Numbered from the stretch's first letter, positions 25,570 through 34,440 are shown. The stretch: 64,000 nucleotides of DNA from Microbacterium yannicii PS01 (GCF_000304335.1 NZ_CAJF01000008.1:86796-150795), one strand, 5' to 3'. The notes: generated by a model not told the origin, from the sequence alone. Numbers and translations: made by a program.

Positions 25570-25698
25570 GTGTCCCGAGTCGTCCTCTACTCGTCAATGT
25601 CGTTCGACGGGTTCGCTACCGTCACAGAGGACGACCTGGCGGTGAAGCTTCTCGGATTCGTGCCTACACCGACCGTCAGCCCTGATCAGCCGGTGTAG
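25570..25698 (+). pseudogene. Possible N-terminal remnant of a DHFR/RibD-like gene
   Basis: A GTG-initiated 42-codon frame begins SRVVLYSSMSFDGFATVTED, which matches the N-terminal strand and S-x-D-G-F motif of the DHFR-like proteins at 759 and 36140. After about 22 residues the match ends and the frame closes inside the end of the convergent hydrolase. I read this as a truncated remnant. The rest of the spacer 25349-25685 shows no convincing gene. Confidence 0.35.
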
Positions 25699-26489
25699 AA
25701 AGCGGTCAGGAGCGGGCCGAGGCGAGCGGGATCGGCGATGTGCCCGACGGTCTCGACGGTGGCGCGGCGTCCGCCGGGGAGGATTGCGGCGGCCGCATCG
25801 GCTGCTGCACCGAAGAAGTCCATGGGCAGTCCGGCCGAGTGCGGGTCGAGCGTCACGCCCGTCGTCAGCAGCACCGGCTGTGCGATGCTCGCCAGCCTCG
25901 CTGCCGGAGGCGGCCCGTCGCCAAGACAGGCCGCGTCGTAGCGGAGCGTCGGTGCGAGCACTCGCAGTCCCGGCCAGAACGGCGATGTTTCAGCGGCCGC
26001 GATGTCCTCGGGGGACGACCCAGCCAGGCGCATGAATAACCGCAGTGCCTTGTCGCGGTCGTCGACGTCGAGTGCCAGGGAGAGCTCTCTCGTGTACACG
26101 TGCCACGCAGCGAGCATCTCCTCGCCGATCAGGTACGGCACCTCGTGTGCGGCGATGCGCTCGACGGGCAGACCCGCTGCTGCTGCCTCGAGGGCGAGCG
26201 CGCCACCGGAGGATGCGCCGAACACATGCGCCCGGCCACCGCTGGCTTCCATCACAGCGGCGAGATCCTCGATCTCGCGCTGGAGGGCGTAGGGCTGGGT
26301 GTCGTCGCTGTCGCCGCGCCCGCGGCGCCGGTAGACGACAACGGTAAACGTCCCGGTCAGGAACTCGCCGAGGGGCAGGTTCTCCGTACCGTCGTCCAGG
26401 CCGCCACTGACGAGAATTACGAGCGGACCGCTATCGCTGAGCCTGTCGTACCCGATGCGGGTGCCGTCGGTGGACGTCACGTAGGCCAT
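25686..26489 (-). CDS. Alpha/beta hydrolase
   Basis: 267 residues from the ATG at 26489 (AGGAGG upstream). Oxyanion region LVILVSGGLDDG, nucleophile elbow FGASSGGALALEA with Ser, and a late His in ETVGHIADPARL form a plausible triad. Relatives include small esterases and chloroperoxidase-like hydrolases; the substrate is unknown. It is divergent from the TetR gene at 26623, with two matching operators between, and is therefore probably that regulator's target. Confidence 0.87.
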   Translation of the reverse strand: MAYVTSTDGTRIGYDRLSDSGPLVILVSGGLDDGTENLPLGEFLTGTFTVVVYRRRGRGDSDDTQPYALQREIEDLAAVMEASGGRAHVFGASSGGALALEAAAAGLPVERIAAHEVPYLIGEEMLAAWHVYTRELSLALDVDDRDKALRLFMRLAGSSPEDIAAAETSPFWPGLRVLAPTLRYDAACLGDGPPPAARLASIAQPVLLTTGVTLDPHSAGLPMDFFGAAADAAAAILPGGRRATVETVGHIADPARLGPLLTAFYTG

Positions 26490-26551
26490 CGATCTCCTCC
26501 TTCGTTCAGACCTCACGACGCCCCGAGCCAGGGGCCTCAGAAGACCGGTCA

Positions 26552-26576
26552 CTAACGGACCGATAGGGTCCGTTAG
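26552..26576. promoter_or_regulatory. Palindromic TetR operator O1 in the hydrolase/TetR divergon
   Basis: CTAACGGACC-gatag-GGTCCGTTAG: perfect 10-bp arms around a 5-bp centre, just upstream of the hydrolase. Confidence 0.75.
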
Positions 26577-26583
26577 AGTAACG

Positions 26584-26607
26584 CTAACGGACCGTTCCGG
26601 TCTGTTC
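26584..26607. promoter_or_regulatory. TetR operator O2 and promoter region of the TetR gene
   Basis: CTAACGGACC then gttcc then GGTCTGTTC repeats O1 imperfectly. It starts 32 bp after O1, about three helical turns, and ends four bases before the TetR -10 (TAGGCT, 26611-26616), as expected for autorepression. Confidence 0.65.
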
Positions 26608-26610
26608 AAG

Positions 26611-26616
26611 TAGGCT
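26611..26616 (+). promoter_or_regulatory. -10 element of a leaderless TetR promoter
   Basis: TAGGCT lies exactly six bases before the GTG at 26623. No Shine-Dalgarno sequence is present. Confidence 0.5.
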
Positions 26617-26622
26617 GGCTGC

Positions 26623-27294
26623 GTGAACAGCGCCGGGGGAGTTCGACGGGGTGGGCGTGCGCGAGAGGCCGCGGAGAACGACGTGCGCATCTTCGATGCC
26701 GCTCGCCGAGTACTGACAGCCGACCCTCGCGCGTCCGTAGCCGCTGTCGGCGCCGCTGCCGGCGTCGGCAAGTCGGCGATCTACCTGCGGTACCCGAGCA
26801 AGGAAGCCCTCCTGCAGCGGGTCGCGGAAGAGTGCACGCTGCGCTTCACGACCCTGATCGACCACGCTCACGAGGCGTTGGAAGCTGGAAAGCCGCCCTC
26901 GGCCGTACTGGACGACTTTCTGTCCGGCATGCTCGAGCTCGACATCCATGCGTTCATGTGGGCTACCAACGGCACCTACACCCCGACGGATGACGACGTC
27001 CGCGCGTCCCGGCTCGGTAATGACCGCGGGCTTGCGCTCGTCGCGCGATTCCACGACGCGGGGGTGCTCCGGGCAGACGCGACCTGGAACGATCTGAACG
27101 ACTGGATCTCAGCCATCTCGACCGTCACCAGTCACGACCCCGGCCGAATCGGGATGCGGCGAAGGCGCATGCTGTCCGCCCTGCGTGCGGGACTCATACC
27201 CGGCCACTCCCCGCTCAGCGGAACGGACGCACAACCCATCGACTACTGGCCACTCGGGATCAAGGGTTTCGCGGGTCGCGACGACATCGCCTGA
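26623..27294 (+). CDS. TetR/AcrR family regulator
   Basis: 223 residues, GTG start, probably leaderless. HTH: RASVAAVGAAAGVGKSAIYL then RYPSKEALLQRVAEEC, about residues 30-65. The rest is a helical ligand domain. I infer that it represses itself and the divergent hydrolase through the operators at 26552 and 26584. It ends 133 bp before the MEDS gene. Confidence 0.88.
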   Translation: MNSAGGVRRGGRAREAAENDVRIFDAARRVLTADPRASVAAVGAAAGVGKSAIYLRYPSKEALLQRVAEECTLRFTTLIDHAHEALEAGKPPSAVLDDFLSGMLELDIHAFMWATNGTYTPTDDDVRASRLGNDRGLALVARFHDAGVLRADATWNDLNDWISAISTVTSHDPGRIGMRRRRMLSALRAGLIPGHSPLSGTDAQPIDYWPLGIKGFAGRDDIA

Positions 27295-27427
27295 TGGTCG
27301 GAGGCGCTCCGAGCAGGGGACTGTTGTCGCAGCCGCGATAGAGGAGTAGCCTGCAGGCCTCACGCTCGAACTCCAGCCGTCGACCCACTGGCTATCGCTG
27401 CCCGATCGAGAAGACCGAGAACCTCGC

Positions 27428-28060
27428 ATGGAAGTCGACCCTCGCGCACCGGCTGAGCCGGTCACGTTCGCGGGCGGAGTCCTCGATCGATACCGCCACG
27501 TCTGCTCCTTCGTGAACGGCGATCGAGAGTCGGACGCGGTGCTGGACCCGTTCATCAGCCAGGGGATCGATCGCGGAGATCGCCTGCTGTATGTGGTCAG
27601 CCCCGCGGAGACGGCGACGCCGATCAACCGCATCCGTCGGCTCGGATACGACGCCGGCGACCTGCTGCATCGTCACCGCGGCGAGGTGCACACCTGGGCC
27701 GACACCTACCTGCGAACCGGTGACTTCGATCCACAAGACACCTACGATCTGATCGATCACCTGCTGCTCGATCCGGCCGCGCCACAGACGCGCATGATGT
27801 GCGACATGGGATGGGCGGCCGATCGCGACGGCGTCGCGGACCAGCTGATCGAGTTCGAAGCGCGGGCCAACTTCATTCATGCCCAGCACCAGCATGTGGT
27901 CATCTGCTCGTACGACGCTTCGCTGTTCGACGGGGGCTTCATCGTCGACGTGCTGCGCACTCACCCGATGGTCGTCGTCGGAGGGATGCTGCAGGAGAAT
28001 CCCTTCTTCGTCGATCCCGCGGAGTTCCTGGAGGAGCGCGCGCGGCTGGCGGCGTCTTGA
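27428..28060 (+). CDS. MEDS-domain (DcmR-type) sensor protein
   Basis: 210 residues, almost all one domain. The opening HVCSFVNGDRESDAVLDPFI, then GIDRGDRLLYVVSP, MCDMGWAADRDG and the closing THPMVVVGGMLQENPFFVDP match the MEDS/DcmR sensory domain found in methylotrophy and phytochrome-linked regulators. DcmR itself senses dichloromethane or a product; the ligand here is unknown. There is no DNA-binding domain, but the next gene, overlapping by four bases, encodes a LuxR-type regulator. I infer a two-gene sensor-regulator pair. Confidence 0.8.
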   Translation: MEVDPRAPAEPVTFAGGVLDRYRHVCSFVNGDRESDAVLDPFISQGIDRGDRLLYVVSPAETATPINRIRRLGYDAGDLLHRHRGEVHTWADTYLRTGDFDPQDTYDLIDHLLLDPAAPQTRMMCDMGWAADRDGVADQLIEFEARANFIHAQHQHVVICSYDASLFDGGFIVDVLRTHPMVVVGGMLQENPFFVDPAEFLEERARLAAS

Positions 28061-28980
28061 CTTCCGCCGAGTGGAATACGGGCGCTTCCGCTCTCGGTGA
28101 GGAGGGGGTCGAAGCCGCGGAATCGCGGCGGTGGTTGCGCGATATGGGCGCGCTCCTCGCGCTCCCAGCCCTGTGGGTCGACCACGAGCCACTCGAGATC
28201 GCGGACGGGCTGCTCAGCGTCATCGGAAGCGTCTTGGGGCTCGACAGCGTGTACGCGCGCTTCGACGACCCGCACGATCCCCTCGAGGTGTGGCGGCCGT
28301 CCGGGCCGAGACCGCCCGACGAGCTTCAGCCGAAGATCGCAGCGGACGGGCCGTCGACCTCGGGCCTCACGACCGTCGGCTTCGGCACCGGGTCGATCCG
28401 CGTTCGCATCACGAGCCTGCCGCTCGCACTCCCGTGGGGCACGGGCCTGGTGCTGGCCGCCAGCCAGCGGGAATCCTTTCCCACCGAGACCGAGACGCAC
28501 CTGCTCAGGGTCGCCGTCAGCCAGGCGGCCATCGCCATCCACACCGCGCGACGCCTGACGCGCGAGCACGCAGCACGAGCCGCCGCGGAGTCCGGTCTTC
28601 GGCGGCAGACTGCTGTGCTCAGCGCCCTCGTCGATGACGTCGAACCGGCGCTGTCGGCGGCGGCGCAGCGTCTGAGAGAAGCGGCCCGACTTGTGGCGGA
28701 GTCATCGGTCGACCCGGTCAGCGACGGCCGGCGCGTCTCGAGCGAGCGCGCGCGTCTCTCGGAGGACACGAGCACGCTCGGTCCGCGACCGTCGTTGACG
28801 CGGCGCGAGACGGAAGTTCTGGGACTGCTGGCTCAAGGGCTGAGCAACAAGGAGATCGCCGGAGTGATGTGGCTCAGCGACAGGACGATCGAACGTCACA
28901 TCACCAGCCTGTACCGGAAGATCGGCGTCGTACGACGCAGTGAGGCGACGGCGTTCGCCTTCCACAACGGCATCGGCTAG
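28057..28980 (+). CDS. LuxR-type regulator with N-terminal sensory region
   Basis: 307 residues from a TTG at 28057 that overlaps the MEDS stop (TTGA); an ATG at 28144 would give 278 residues. The N-terminal two thirds look like a GAF-type sensor (about 30-180) followed by a helical linker (about 185-240). The C-terminus is a LuxR HTH: SLTRRETEVLGLLAQGLSNK then IAGVMWLSDRTIERHITSLY. Its neighbour suggests that the MEDS protein passes a signal to it. A perfect hairpin at 29012 ends the unit. Confidence 0.8.
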   Translation: MTSAEWNTGASALGEEGVEAAESRRWLRDMGALLALPALWVDHEPLEIADGLLSVIGSVLGLDSVYARFDDPHDPLEVWRPSGPRPPDELQPKIAADGPSTSGLTTVGFGTGSIRVRITSLPLALPWGTGLVLAASQRESFPTETETHLLRVAVSQAAIAIHTARRLTREHAARAAAESGLRRQTAVLSALVDDVEPALSAAAQRLREAARLVAESSVDPVSDGRRVSSERARLSEDTSTLGPRPSLTRRETEVLGLLAQGLSNKEIAGVMWLSDRTIERHITSLYRKIGVVRRSEATAFAFHNGIG

Positions 28981-29011
28981 TCGGCGACCCGCGGGCAGAC
29001 GCGCCCTCGAT

Positions 29012-29029
29012 GTGAGGGTTTCCCCTCAC
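29012..29029 (+). terminator. Hairpin after the MEDS-LuxR pair
   Basis: GTGAGGG (29012-29018), loop tttc, CCCTCAC (29023-29029): a perfect stem 31 bases after the LuxR stop. It could also act as a dyad operator for the next operon. Confidence 0.5.
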
Positions 29030-29142
29030 TTCAGCTTCGCCGCGTCGTCGAATTGGGGGTTTGCCCCGACGAGCGGGACGAGCGAGTGCGGGACCGTCGA
29101 AGTCGGGCGCAGTTGCGCACCCCTCGACCGGCAGGAGCCATC

Positions 29143-30363
29143 ATGACCATCACCCAGACCTCTCTCGACGCTGACGAGCAGCACGGCCGCGATGCGGTCC
29201 GTCCGTTCCGCGTGGACGTCCCGCAGGCCGCTCTCGACGATCTGCGCGCGCGTGTCCGGGCCACGCGATGGCCTGACCGGGAGATCGTGGACGACGCCTC
29301 GCAAGGCGTCCAGCTCGGGGTCCTCCAGAACCTCGCTGCGCATTGGGCCGACCACTACGACTGGCGAGGAGTCGAGGCGCGCCTGAACGAGCTGCCGCAG
29401 TTCGTCACCGAGATCGACGGGGTCGACATCCACTTCATCCATGTCCGGTCGCCCCGCGAGGATGCTCTGCCGATGATCGTGACGCACGGATGGCCCGGAT
29501 CCGTCGTCGAGCAGATGAAGATCGTGGGGCCGCTCACGGACCCGCAATCCCACGGAGGGGACGCTGACGACGCCTTCCACCTCGTGATCCCGTCGCTGCC
29601 CGGACATGGGTTCTCCGGCAAGCCGACCGAGACCGGATGGGACCCCATCCGGATCGCGAAGGCGTGGATCGAGCTGATGCGACGACTCGGCTACGACCGC
29701 TACGTCGCGCAGGGAGGGGACTGGGGCAACGCGGTCACCGAGCAGATGGCGCTCCTCACGCCTCCCGGCCTCGTCGGCATCCACACGAACATGCCCGCGA
29801 CCGTCCCGGACTCGATCCAGGAGGCACTGACGAGCGGCGCATCGGCGCCGGAGACCCTGTCGCCGGAGGAGCACGGGGCGTGGGACCAGCTCGCGTTCTT
29901 CTACGCGCATGGGCTCGCCTACGCGCAGGAGATGAGCAACCGACCGCAGACGCTCGCTGCGACCGCTGACTCACCCGTCGGACTCGCCGCCTGGATGCTC
30001 GATCACGACGCACGCAGCTACGACCTCATCGCCCGCGTGTTCGGCGGCGCATCCGAGGGGCTGTCGAAGGACGACGTGCTCGACAACGTCACGCTGTACT
30101 GGCTGACCAACACGGCGGTGTCGTCGGCGCGCCTCTACTGGGAGAGCAAGCTTCCGTTCTTCGCGCCGAAGGGCGTCACGATCCCGGTCGCCGTCAGCGT
30201 GTTCCCTGACGAGATCTATGCCGCGCCGCGGAGCTGGGCGATGAGCGCGTATCCGAACCTCATCCACTTCAACCGGCTCGACCGTGGCGGCCACTTCGCC
30301 GCGTGGGAGCAGCCGCAGCTGTTCTCGCAGGAGCTGCGTGCCGCGTTCCGGTCCCTCCGATGA
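29143..30363 (+). CDS. Epoxide hydrolase (EHN-domain family)
   Basis: 406 residues from the ATG at 29143 (AGGAG upstream). The epoxide hydrolase N-terminal domain (about 18-125: FRVDVPQAALDDLRARVRAT) precedes an alpha/beta hydrolase core with HGWPGSVVEQMK and the nucleophile elbow GGDWGN (D193). A late His (RGGHFAAWEQP) completes the triad. It resembles soluble juvenile-hormone-type epoxide hydrolases that open epoxides with an Asp nucleophile. First gene of an overlapping set running to the antiporter. Confidence 0.88.
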   Translation: MTITQTSLDADEQHGRDAVRPFRVDVPQAALDDLRARVRATRWPDREIVDDASQGVQLGVLQNLAAHWADHYDWRGVEARLNELPQFVTEIDGVDIHFIHVRSPREDALPMIVTHGWPGSVVEQMKIVGPLTDPQSHGGDADDAFHLVIPSLPGHGFSGKPTETGWDPIRIAKAWIELMRRLGYDRYVAQGGDWGNAVTEQMALLTPPGLVGIHTNMPATVPDSIQEALTSGASAPETLSPEEHGAWDQLAFFYAHGLAYAQEMSNRPQTLAATADSPVGLAAWMLDHDARSYDLIARVFGGASEGLSKDDVLDNVTLYWLTNTAVSSARLYWESKLPFFAPKGVTIPVAVSVFPDEIYAAPRSWAMSAYPNLIHFNRLDRGGHFAAWEQPQLFSQELRAAFRSLR

Positions 30364-31349
30364 GCCGGGAAGGCACCGCGACGGGCGGTTCGGCAGCTAT
30401 GAGCCCTTCGGGGCTCGGGGCGATCTCGCAGGTGCGCGTCGGCGATCTCGACATCGGGTTCGCGGACCTCGGCCCGGTCGGAGGGCGGCCGGTCGTGCTG
30501 CTGCACGGGTGGCCATACGACATCCACAGCTACGCAGACGCCGCTCGGATCCTGGCGGATGCCGGTTGTCGCGTCGTCGTTCCGCACCTCCGCGGATTCG
30601 GCACGACGAGGTTCGTATCGCCGGCCACCCGCCGCAACGGACAGCAGGCGGTGTTCGCGCGGGACGTGATCGGTCTGCTGGACGCGCTGCAGATCCAGGA
30701 TGCCGTCATCGCCGGCTTCGACTGGGGCGCCCGGACGGCGAACATCGTGGCGGCCCTGTGGCCCGAACGGTGCCGCGGTCTGGTGGCCGTCAGCGGGTAT
30801 CTGATCGGAAGCCCCGAGGCGAACGCGTCGCCGCTGGCGCCGGCGGCAGAGCTCTCATGGTGGTACCAGTTCTACTTCGCCACCGAACGAGGGCGCTCGG
30901 GATACGAACGGTACCGAGACGACTTCGCGCGGCTGATCTGGCAGACGGCATCGCCCGGATGGAAATTCGACGAGGGAACCTTCGCCCGAAGCGCGGCATC
31001 CTTCGCCAATCCTGATCACGTCGACATCGTCATCCACAATTACCGATGGCGGCTGGGCTTGGCCGAGGGTGATCCTGCGCACGACGACCTCGAGCGGCGC
31101 CTCGCTGCGCGGCCGACGATCGCCGTGCCCACGATCACCATGGAGGGCGACGCGAACGGCGCCCCGCACCCCGTCGCGTCGACGTACCGCGACCGCTTCA
31201 TCGGAGCCTACGAGCACCGGATCGTGGAGGGCGGCGTCGGTCACGATCTCCCTCAGGAGGCACCGCTCGCTTTCGCCGACGCGGTGCGGGATGTGGAGCG
31301 TCGTGCCGCGGGTGTCTCGAGAGGGGCGGCGGCGCATGTCCGAGCCTGA
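30360..31349 (+). CDS. Alpha/beta hydrolase with Asp nucleophile (epoxide hydrolase/haloalkane dehalogenase-like)
   Basis: 329 residues from the ATG at 30360, overlapping the previous stop (ATGA). The sequence has VLLHGWPYDIHSY, the elbow GFDWGARTANIVA (D121) and a late His in VGHDLPQEAP. Asp in place of Ser places it with epoxide hydrolases and dehalogenases. It shares the operon with the EHN-type epoxide hydrolase and overlaps the redoxin gene by 14 bp. The first ~25 residues (from SREGTATGG) look disordered; a start near 30399 is possible. Confidence 0.86.
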   Translation: MSREGTATGGSAAMSPSGLGAISQVRVGDLDIGFADLGPVGGRPVVLLHGWPYDIHSYADAARILADAGCRVVVPHLRGFGTTRFVSPATRRNGQQAVFARDVIGLLDALQIQDAVIAGFDWGARTANIVAALWPERCRGLVAVSGYLIGSPEANASPLAPAAELSWWYQFYFATERGRSGYERYRDDFARLIWQTASPGWKFDEGTFARSAASFANPDHVDIVIHNYRWRLGLAEGDPAHDDLERRLAARPTIAVPTITMEGDANGAPHPVASTYRDRFIGAYEHRIVEGGVGHDLPQEAPLAFADAVRDVERRAAGVSRGAAAHVRA

Positions 31350-32397
31350 AGGGGATCCGGGCACTGCAACGCCCGCCGGGGCGCTGCGGCCGAAGACCCG
31401 CTCGGTCGCCCACCGCCGAGCGGGAGAGGACGTTCTGCCCGTCGAGGGCCGGCTCGGCTCGTTCGATCGGGCCCGCGGATGGCTCAACTCGAAGCCGTTG
31501 AGCTCGGACGCCCTGCGCGGACGGGTGGTCCTCGTGGACTTCTGGACGTATACATGCGTGAACTGGCTGCGCACTCTTCCGTACCTCAAGGCATGGAACG
31601 CGAAGTACGCCGCGTCCGGGCTCACCGTCGTGGGCGTGCACACCCCCGAGTTCCGATTCGAGCGCGACCTGTCGAACGTGATCGCGCGTTCCCAGGATCT
31701 GGGAGTGGACTACCCGATCGCCATCGACGACCACTACGGCGTATGGGAGGACTTCGCGAACCACTACTGGCCCGCTGTGTACCTCGCCGACGCGCACGGT
31801 CGCGTGCGGTTCCATCACTTCGGCGAGGGCGAGTACGCCATGACCGAGATGGCGATCCAGCAGCTTCTCGTCGAAGCCGGCGCGGAGATCGATCTCGATC
31901 TGGTGGACGTGGAGCCTCGCGGTCTCGAGGTCGCCGCGGACTGGGCGTCGCTCGGCTCGCCGGAGACCTACCTGGGCTATGACCGTGCCGACGGCTTCGT
32001 GGGCGGGATGTCTGCTCCGTACGACCGACCGCACTCCTTCCCGCCGGCCGGCCGGCTGGGCCGCAACACCTGGAGCCTCGAGGGGGAGTGGTCGGTGACC
32101 CGCGAGGCCGTCGAGGTGGCGGCGCCCGGAAGCCGGCTGTCGTTCGCCTTCCGGGCCCGCGACGTGAACCTGGTCGCGGCTCCCGCGCCGGGGCGTGCCG
32201 TCCCCATCCGTGTCACCCTCGACGGTGCGCCGATCGGCATCGACCATGGAGCCGACATCGACGCCGACGGCCGCGGCACGATCGTCGACGCGAACACCCT
32301 TCAACTGGTTCGGCAGACGGGCGCCGTGGTCGATCGCGTGGTGCAGATCGAGTTCCTCGAGGCGGGTGCGGCAGCGTACTGCCTCACCTTCGGCTGA
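31336..32397 (+). CDS. Redoxin-domain protein (DipZ C-terminal-like) with CxxW active site
   Basis: 353 residues. A thioredoxin-fold domain (about 58-190) is followed by a beta-rich carbohydrate-binding-like domain (about 230-350), the order seen at the C-terminus of DipZ. The active-site stretch reads DFWTYTCVNWLRTLPY, so Cys74 is present but the second Cys is Trp77. This rules out a classical dithiol mechanism; a one-cysteine peroxidase-like or binding role is possible. There is no signal peptide. It overlaps both hydrolase-side and antiporter-side neighbours closely. Confidence 0.82.
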   Translation: MSEPEGDPGTATPAGALRPKTRSVAHRRAGEDVLPVEGRLGSFDRARGWLNSKPLSSDALRGRVVLVDFWTYTCVNWLRTLPYLKAWNAKYAASGLTVVGVHTPEFRFERDLSNVIARSQDLGVDYPIAIDDHYGVWEDFANHYWPAVYLADAHGRVRFHHFGEGEYAMTEMAIQQLLVEAGAEIDLDLVDVEPRGLEVAADWASLGSPETYLGYDRADGFVGGMSAPYDRPHSFPPAGRLGRNTWSLEGEWSVTREAVEVAAPGSRLSFAFRARDVNLVAAPAPGRAVPIRVTLDGAPIGIDHGADIDADGRGTIVDANTLQLVRQTGAVVDRVVQIEFLEAGAAAYCLTFG

Positions 32398-32417
32398 AGA
32401 CGAGCCGGGAGCGATCC

Positions 32418-34175
32418 GTGTACCCCGTATCGGTCGTGGCCTGGACGGTGGCCTTCGTGCTGGTCACCGTCACGGTGACCGGCCTCTCGCGGCGTCTGGG
32501 ATGGTCGGCACCCGTCATCCTCGTCGCCGTCGGCGGCGCCGCGTCGTACCTTCCCGGGATCCCGGCCATCGAGCTGGAGCCGGAGCTCATTCTCTTCGGG
32601 GTGCTGCCGCCACTGCTGTTCGCCGAGGCGGTCCGTACCTCGTTCGTCGACATCCGCCGTCGGCGCGACAGCATCCTCATCCTTTCCGTAGGCACGGTGC
32701 TCTTCACCGTCCTTGTCGTCGGGCTCACGGCATGGGCGCTGCTGCCCGTCATCGGACTCGCGGCGGCGTTCGCCTTCGGCGCGGTCGTCGCGCCCAACGA
32801 CACGGTGGCTGTCGAGGCCGTGGCCAGCAGGATCGGCCTTCCTCGACGCGTGGTGACGGTTCTGGAGGGCGAGAGCCTGCTGAACGATGCTGCCGCGCTC
32901 GTCGCCCTCCACGCCGCCGTGCTCGCGATGTCCGCGAGCGTGAGCGCGCAGGCCGTCCTCGGCGAGTTCGTCCTCGCAGTGGTCGTGGGCGTCGGTGTCG
33001 GCTTCGTCGTCGGCTGGGTGATGGCTGCGGTCCGGTCTCGGCTGGACTCCGTCGTGCTGGACACCAGCCTCGCCCTCATCACGCCCTATCTCGCCTTCAT
33101 CGCCGCCCAGGCCTTGCTCGGCTCCGGCGTGCTCGCGGTGGTCGTCGCCGGTCTGTATCTCGGGTACCGATCACCGATCGTGCAGTCCGCGCCTGCCCGC
33201 ATCGCCGAGACGGTGAACTGGCGCACCATCCAGTTCCTTCTCGAGAACGCCGTCTTCCTGCTCATCGGACTCAATCTCTCCAGCATCGTCGCGGGGGCTG
33301 TGCAGACCGGACCCGGGCTGTGGCCCACGATCGGGATCAGCGCCGCCGTGCTGGCCGCACTCGTCATCGCTCGCTTCGCGTTCGTGCTGTCGGTGGCCCT
33401 GCTCTTCCGGAAAGGCCCACGGCGCCTGCGGGAGCAGAACGTGCAATGGCGCAACGCCGTGGTCATCGCCGCAGCGAACGTGCGAGGGGTGGTGACGCTC
33501 GCCGCGGTATTCCTGCTCCCGCCCGACACTCCGTACCGCGAGTTCCTCCAGTTCCTGGCGTTCGTCGTGGTCGTCGGCACCCTGCTGGGAGGGCTGACCC
33601 TGCCGGCACTGGTGCGCCGGCTTCGCCTGCCCCCGCCAGACCGCGTGCAGGAACGGATGCAATGGCAGCTGTTGATGGCCGAAGCGCAGAGCGCCGGTCT
33701 GGAGGCGCTCGATGACGCGGTCACGGATGCCGACGAGGAGCGCGTCGTCTCGCAGCTTCGGATCAACGCGACGCTGATCTCGGACTCGATGGAGCGGCGA
33801 TCCTCGGCTTTCGATTCCGAGTCGTTGATCACCGCCTATGCGCGGCTTCGGGCCGCCATGCTGCGCGCCGAACGCGAGACCGTCCTCGCCGCGCGAGCGG
33901 AAGGCCGGTTCTCCGAACCGGCGGTCAAAGGCGCTCTGCGCGCCATCGACGCGGAGGAGCTCGCGTTGCGCGCTACGGCGGCCGGCCAGGACCCGCCCGA
34001 TCCGGCGCGTTCGCCGGATCGCACCGATCCCACTGCTCGAGGAGGACGAGATGAAGCATTCAGACCCCAGGGCGCAGGCTCTCCCGGGAACGGGGCCAGA
34101 GGACAGCGCACGAGAGGCGCCGCGAGCTCGTCGCCACACTCGCCGCCGAGACCGCCGGGCCGTCGAGAGGTATGA
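32418..34175 (+). CDS. Na+/H+ antiporter (CPA1 family)
   Basis: 585 residues from a GTG at 32418 with GGGAG upstream. About twelve membrane spans lie in residues 1-400. The antiporter core PNDTVAVEAVASRIGLPRR and LEGESLLNDAAALVALHAA carry the conserved ND pair region of NhaP/CPA1 proteins. A hydrophilic tail (about 410-585) probably regulates transport. The final ~40 codons overlap the start of the next gene and look low-complexity. In this operon it may balance pH or ions during hydrolase activity (inference only). Confidence 0.88.
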   Translation: MYPVSVVAWTVAFVLVTVTVTGLSRRLGWSAPVILVAVGGAASYLPGIPAIELEPELILFGVLPPLLFAEAVRTSFVDIRRRRDSILILSVGTVLFTVLVVGLTAWALLPVIGLAAAFAFGAVVAPNDTVAVEAVASRIGLPRRVVTVLEGESLLNDAAALVALHAAVLAMSASVSAQAVLGEFVLAVVVGVGVGFVVGWVMAAVRSRLDSVVLDTSLALITPYLAFIAAQALLGSGVLAVVVAGLYLGYRSPIVQSAPARIAETVNWRTIQFLLENAVFLLIGLNLSSIVAGAVQTGPGLWPTIGISAAVLAALVIARFAFVLSVALLFRKGPRRLREQNVQWRNAVVIAAANVRGVVTLAAVFLLPPDTPYREFLQFLAFVVVVGTLLGGLTLPALVRRLRLPPPDRVQERMQWQLLMAEAQSAGLEALDDAVTDADEERVVSQLRINATLISDSMERRSSAFDSESLITAYARLRAAMLRAERETVLAARAEGRFSEPAVKGALRAIDAEELALRATAAGQDPPDPARSPDRTDPTARGGRDEAFRPQGAGSPGNGARGQRTRGAASSSPHSPPRPPGRREV

Positions 34176-34440
34176 GCGGGCATCGACCGGGGCCGTGTTC
34201 GGGGCGCCGGTGTCGCCGGCCGAGGTCCACCGGTTCGAGCAGCTGACGATCGCGGAGCTGGACCTGCTGTGGGCCCGATCGCTCCAGGGTCGCCGCCGGC
34301 TGGCGGCTACCGGAATCACCGATCGTCCTGTTTCGGAGAGGGCGTCGCAGAGGTGGCTCTGGTGCTTCTTGGCGTCGTTCTCGGCGGGCGCCTTGGGCCC
34401 GGGCGCGTGGTGCGGCATGATGTGGCCTCACAGTCGCTGA
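34051..34440 (+). CDS. Hypothetical protein overlapping the antiporter 3' end
   Basis: 129 residues. AGGAGG precedes the ATG at a good distance, the main support for the gene, although it overlaps the antiporter by 125 bp. The N-terminal 50 residues are very basic (RRHTRRRDRRAVERYERAS), then FEQLTIAELDLLWARSLQGRR forms a helix, and the C-terminus WLWCFLASFSAGALGPGAWC is hydrophobic and may be a membrane span. No family recognised. Confidence 0.5.
   Translation: MKHSDPRAQALPGTGPEDSAREAPRARRHTRRRDRRAVERYERASTGAVFGAPVSPAEVHRFEQLTIAELDLLWARSLQGRRRLAATGITDRPVSERASQRWLWCFLASFSAGALGPGAWCGMMWPHSR

Noticed and set aside
25416..25685. 89-residue plus-strand protein in the nitroreductase-hydrolase spacer
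   Set aside because: Arg-rich composition, no ribosome site and no family; the only meaningful match in the spacer is in another frame (25570-25698).
26437..26450. Third copy of the REP-like element (gctgagcctgtcg)
   Set aside because: Only 12-13 bases match and the encoded residues fit the normal hydrolase family sequence, so chance codon use is likelier.
29053..29142. N-terminal extension of the epoxide hydrolase
   Set aside because: It has no family similarity, and AGGAG before the ATG at 29143 marks the start.
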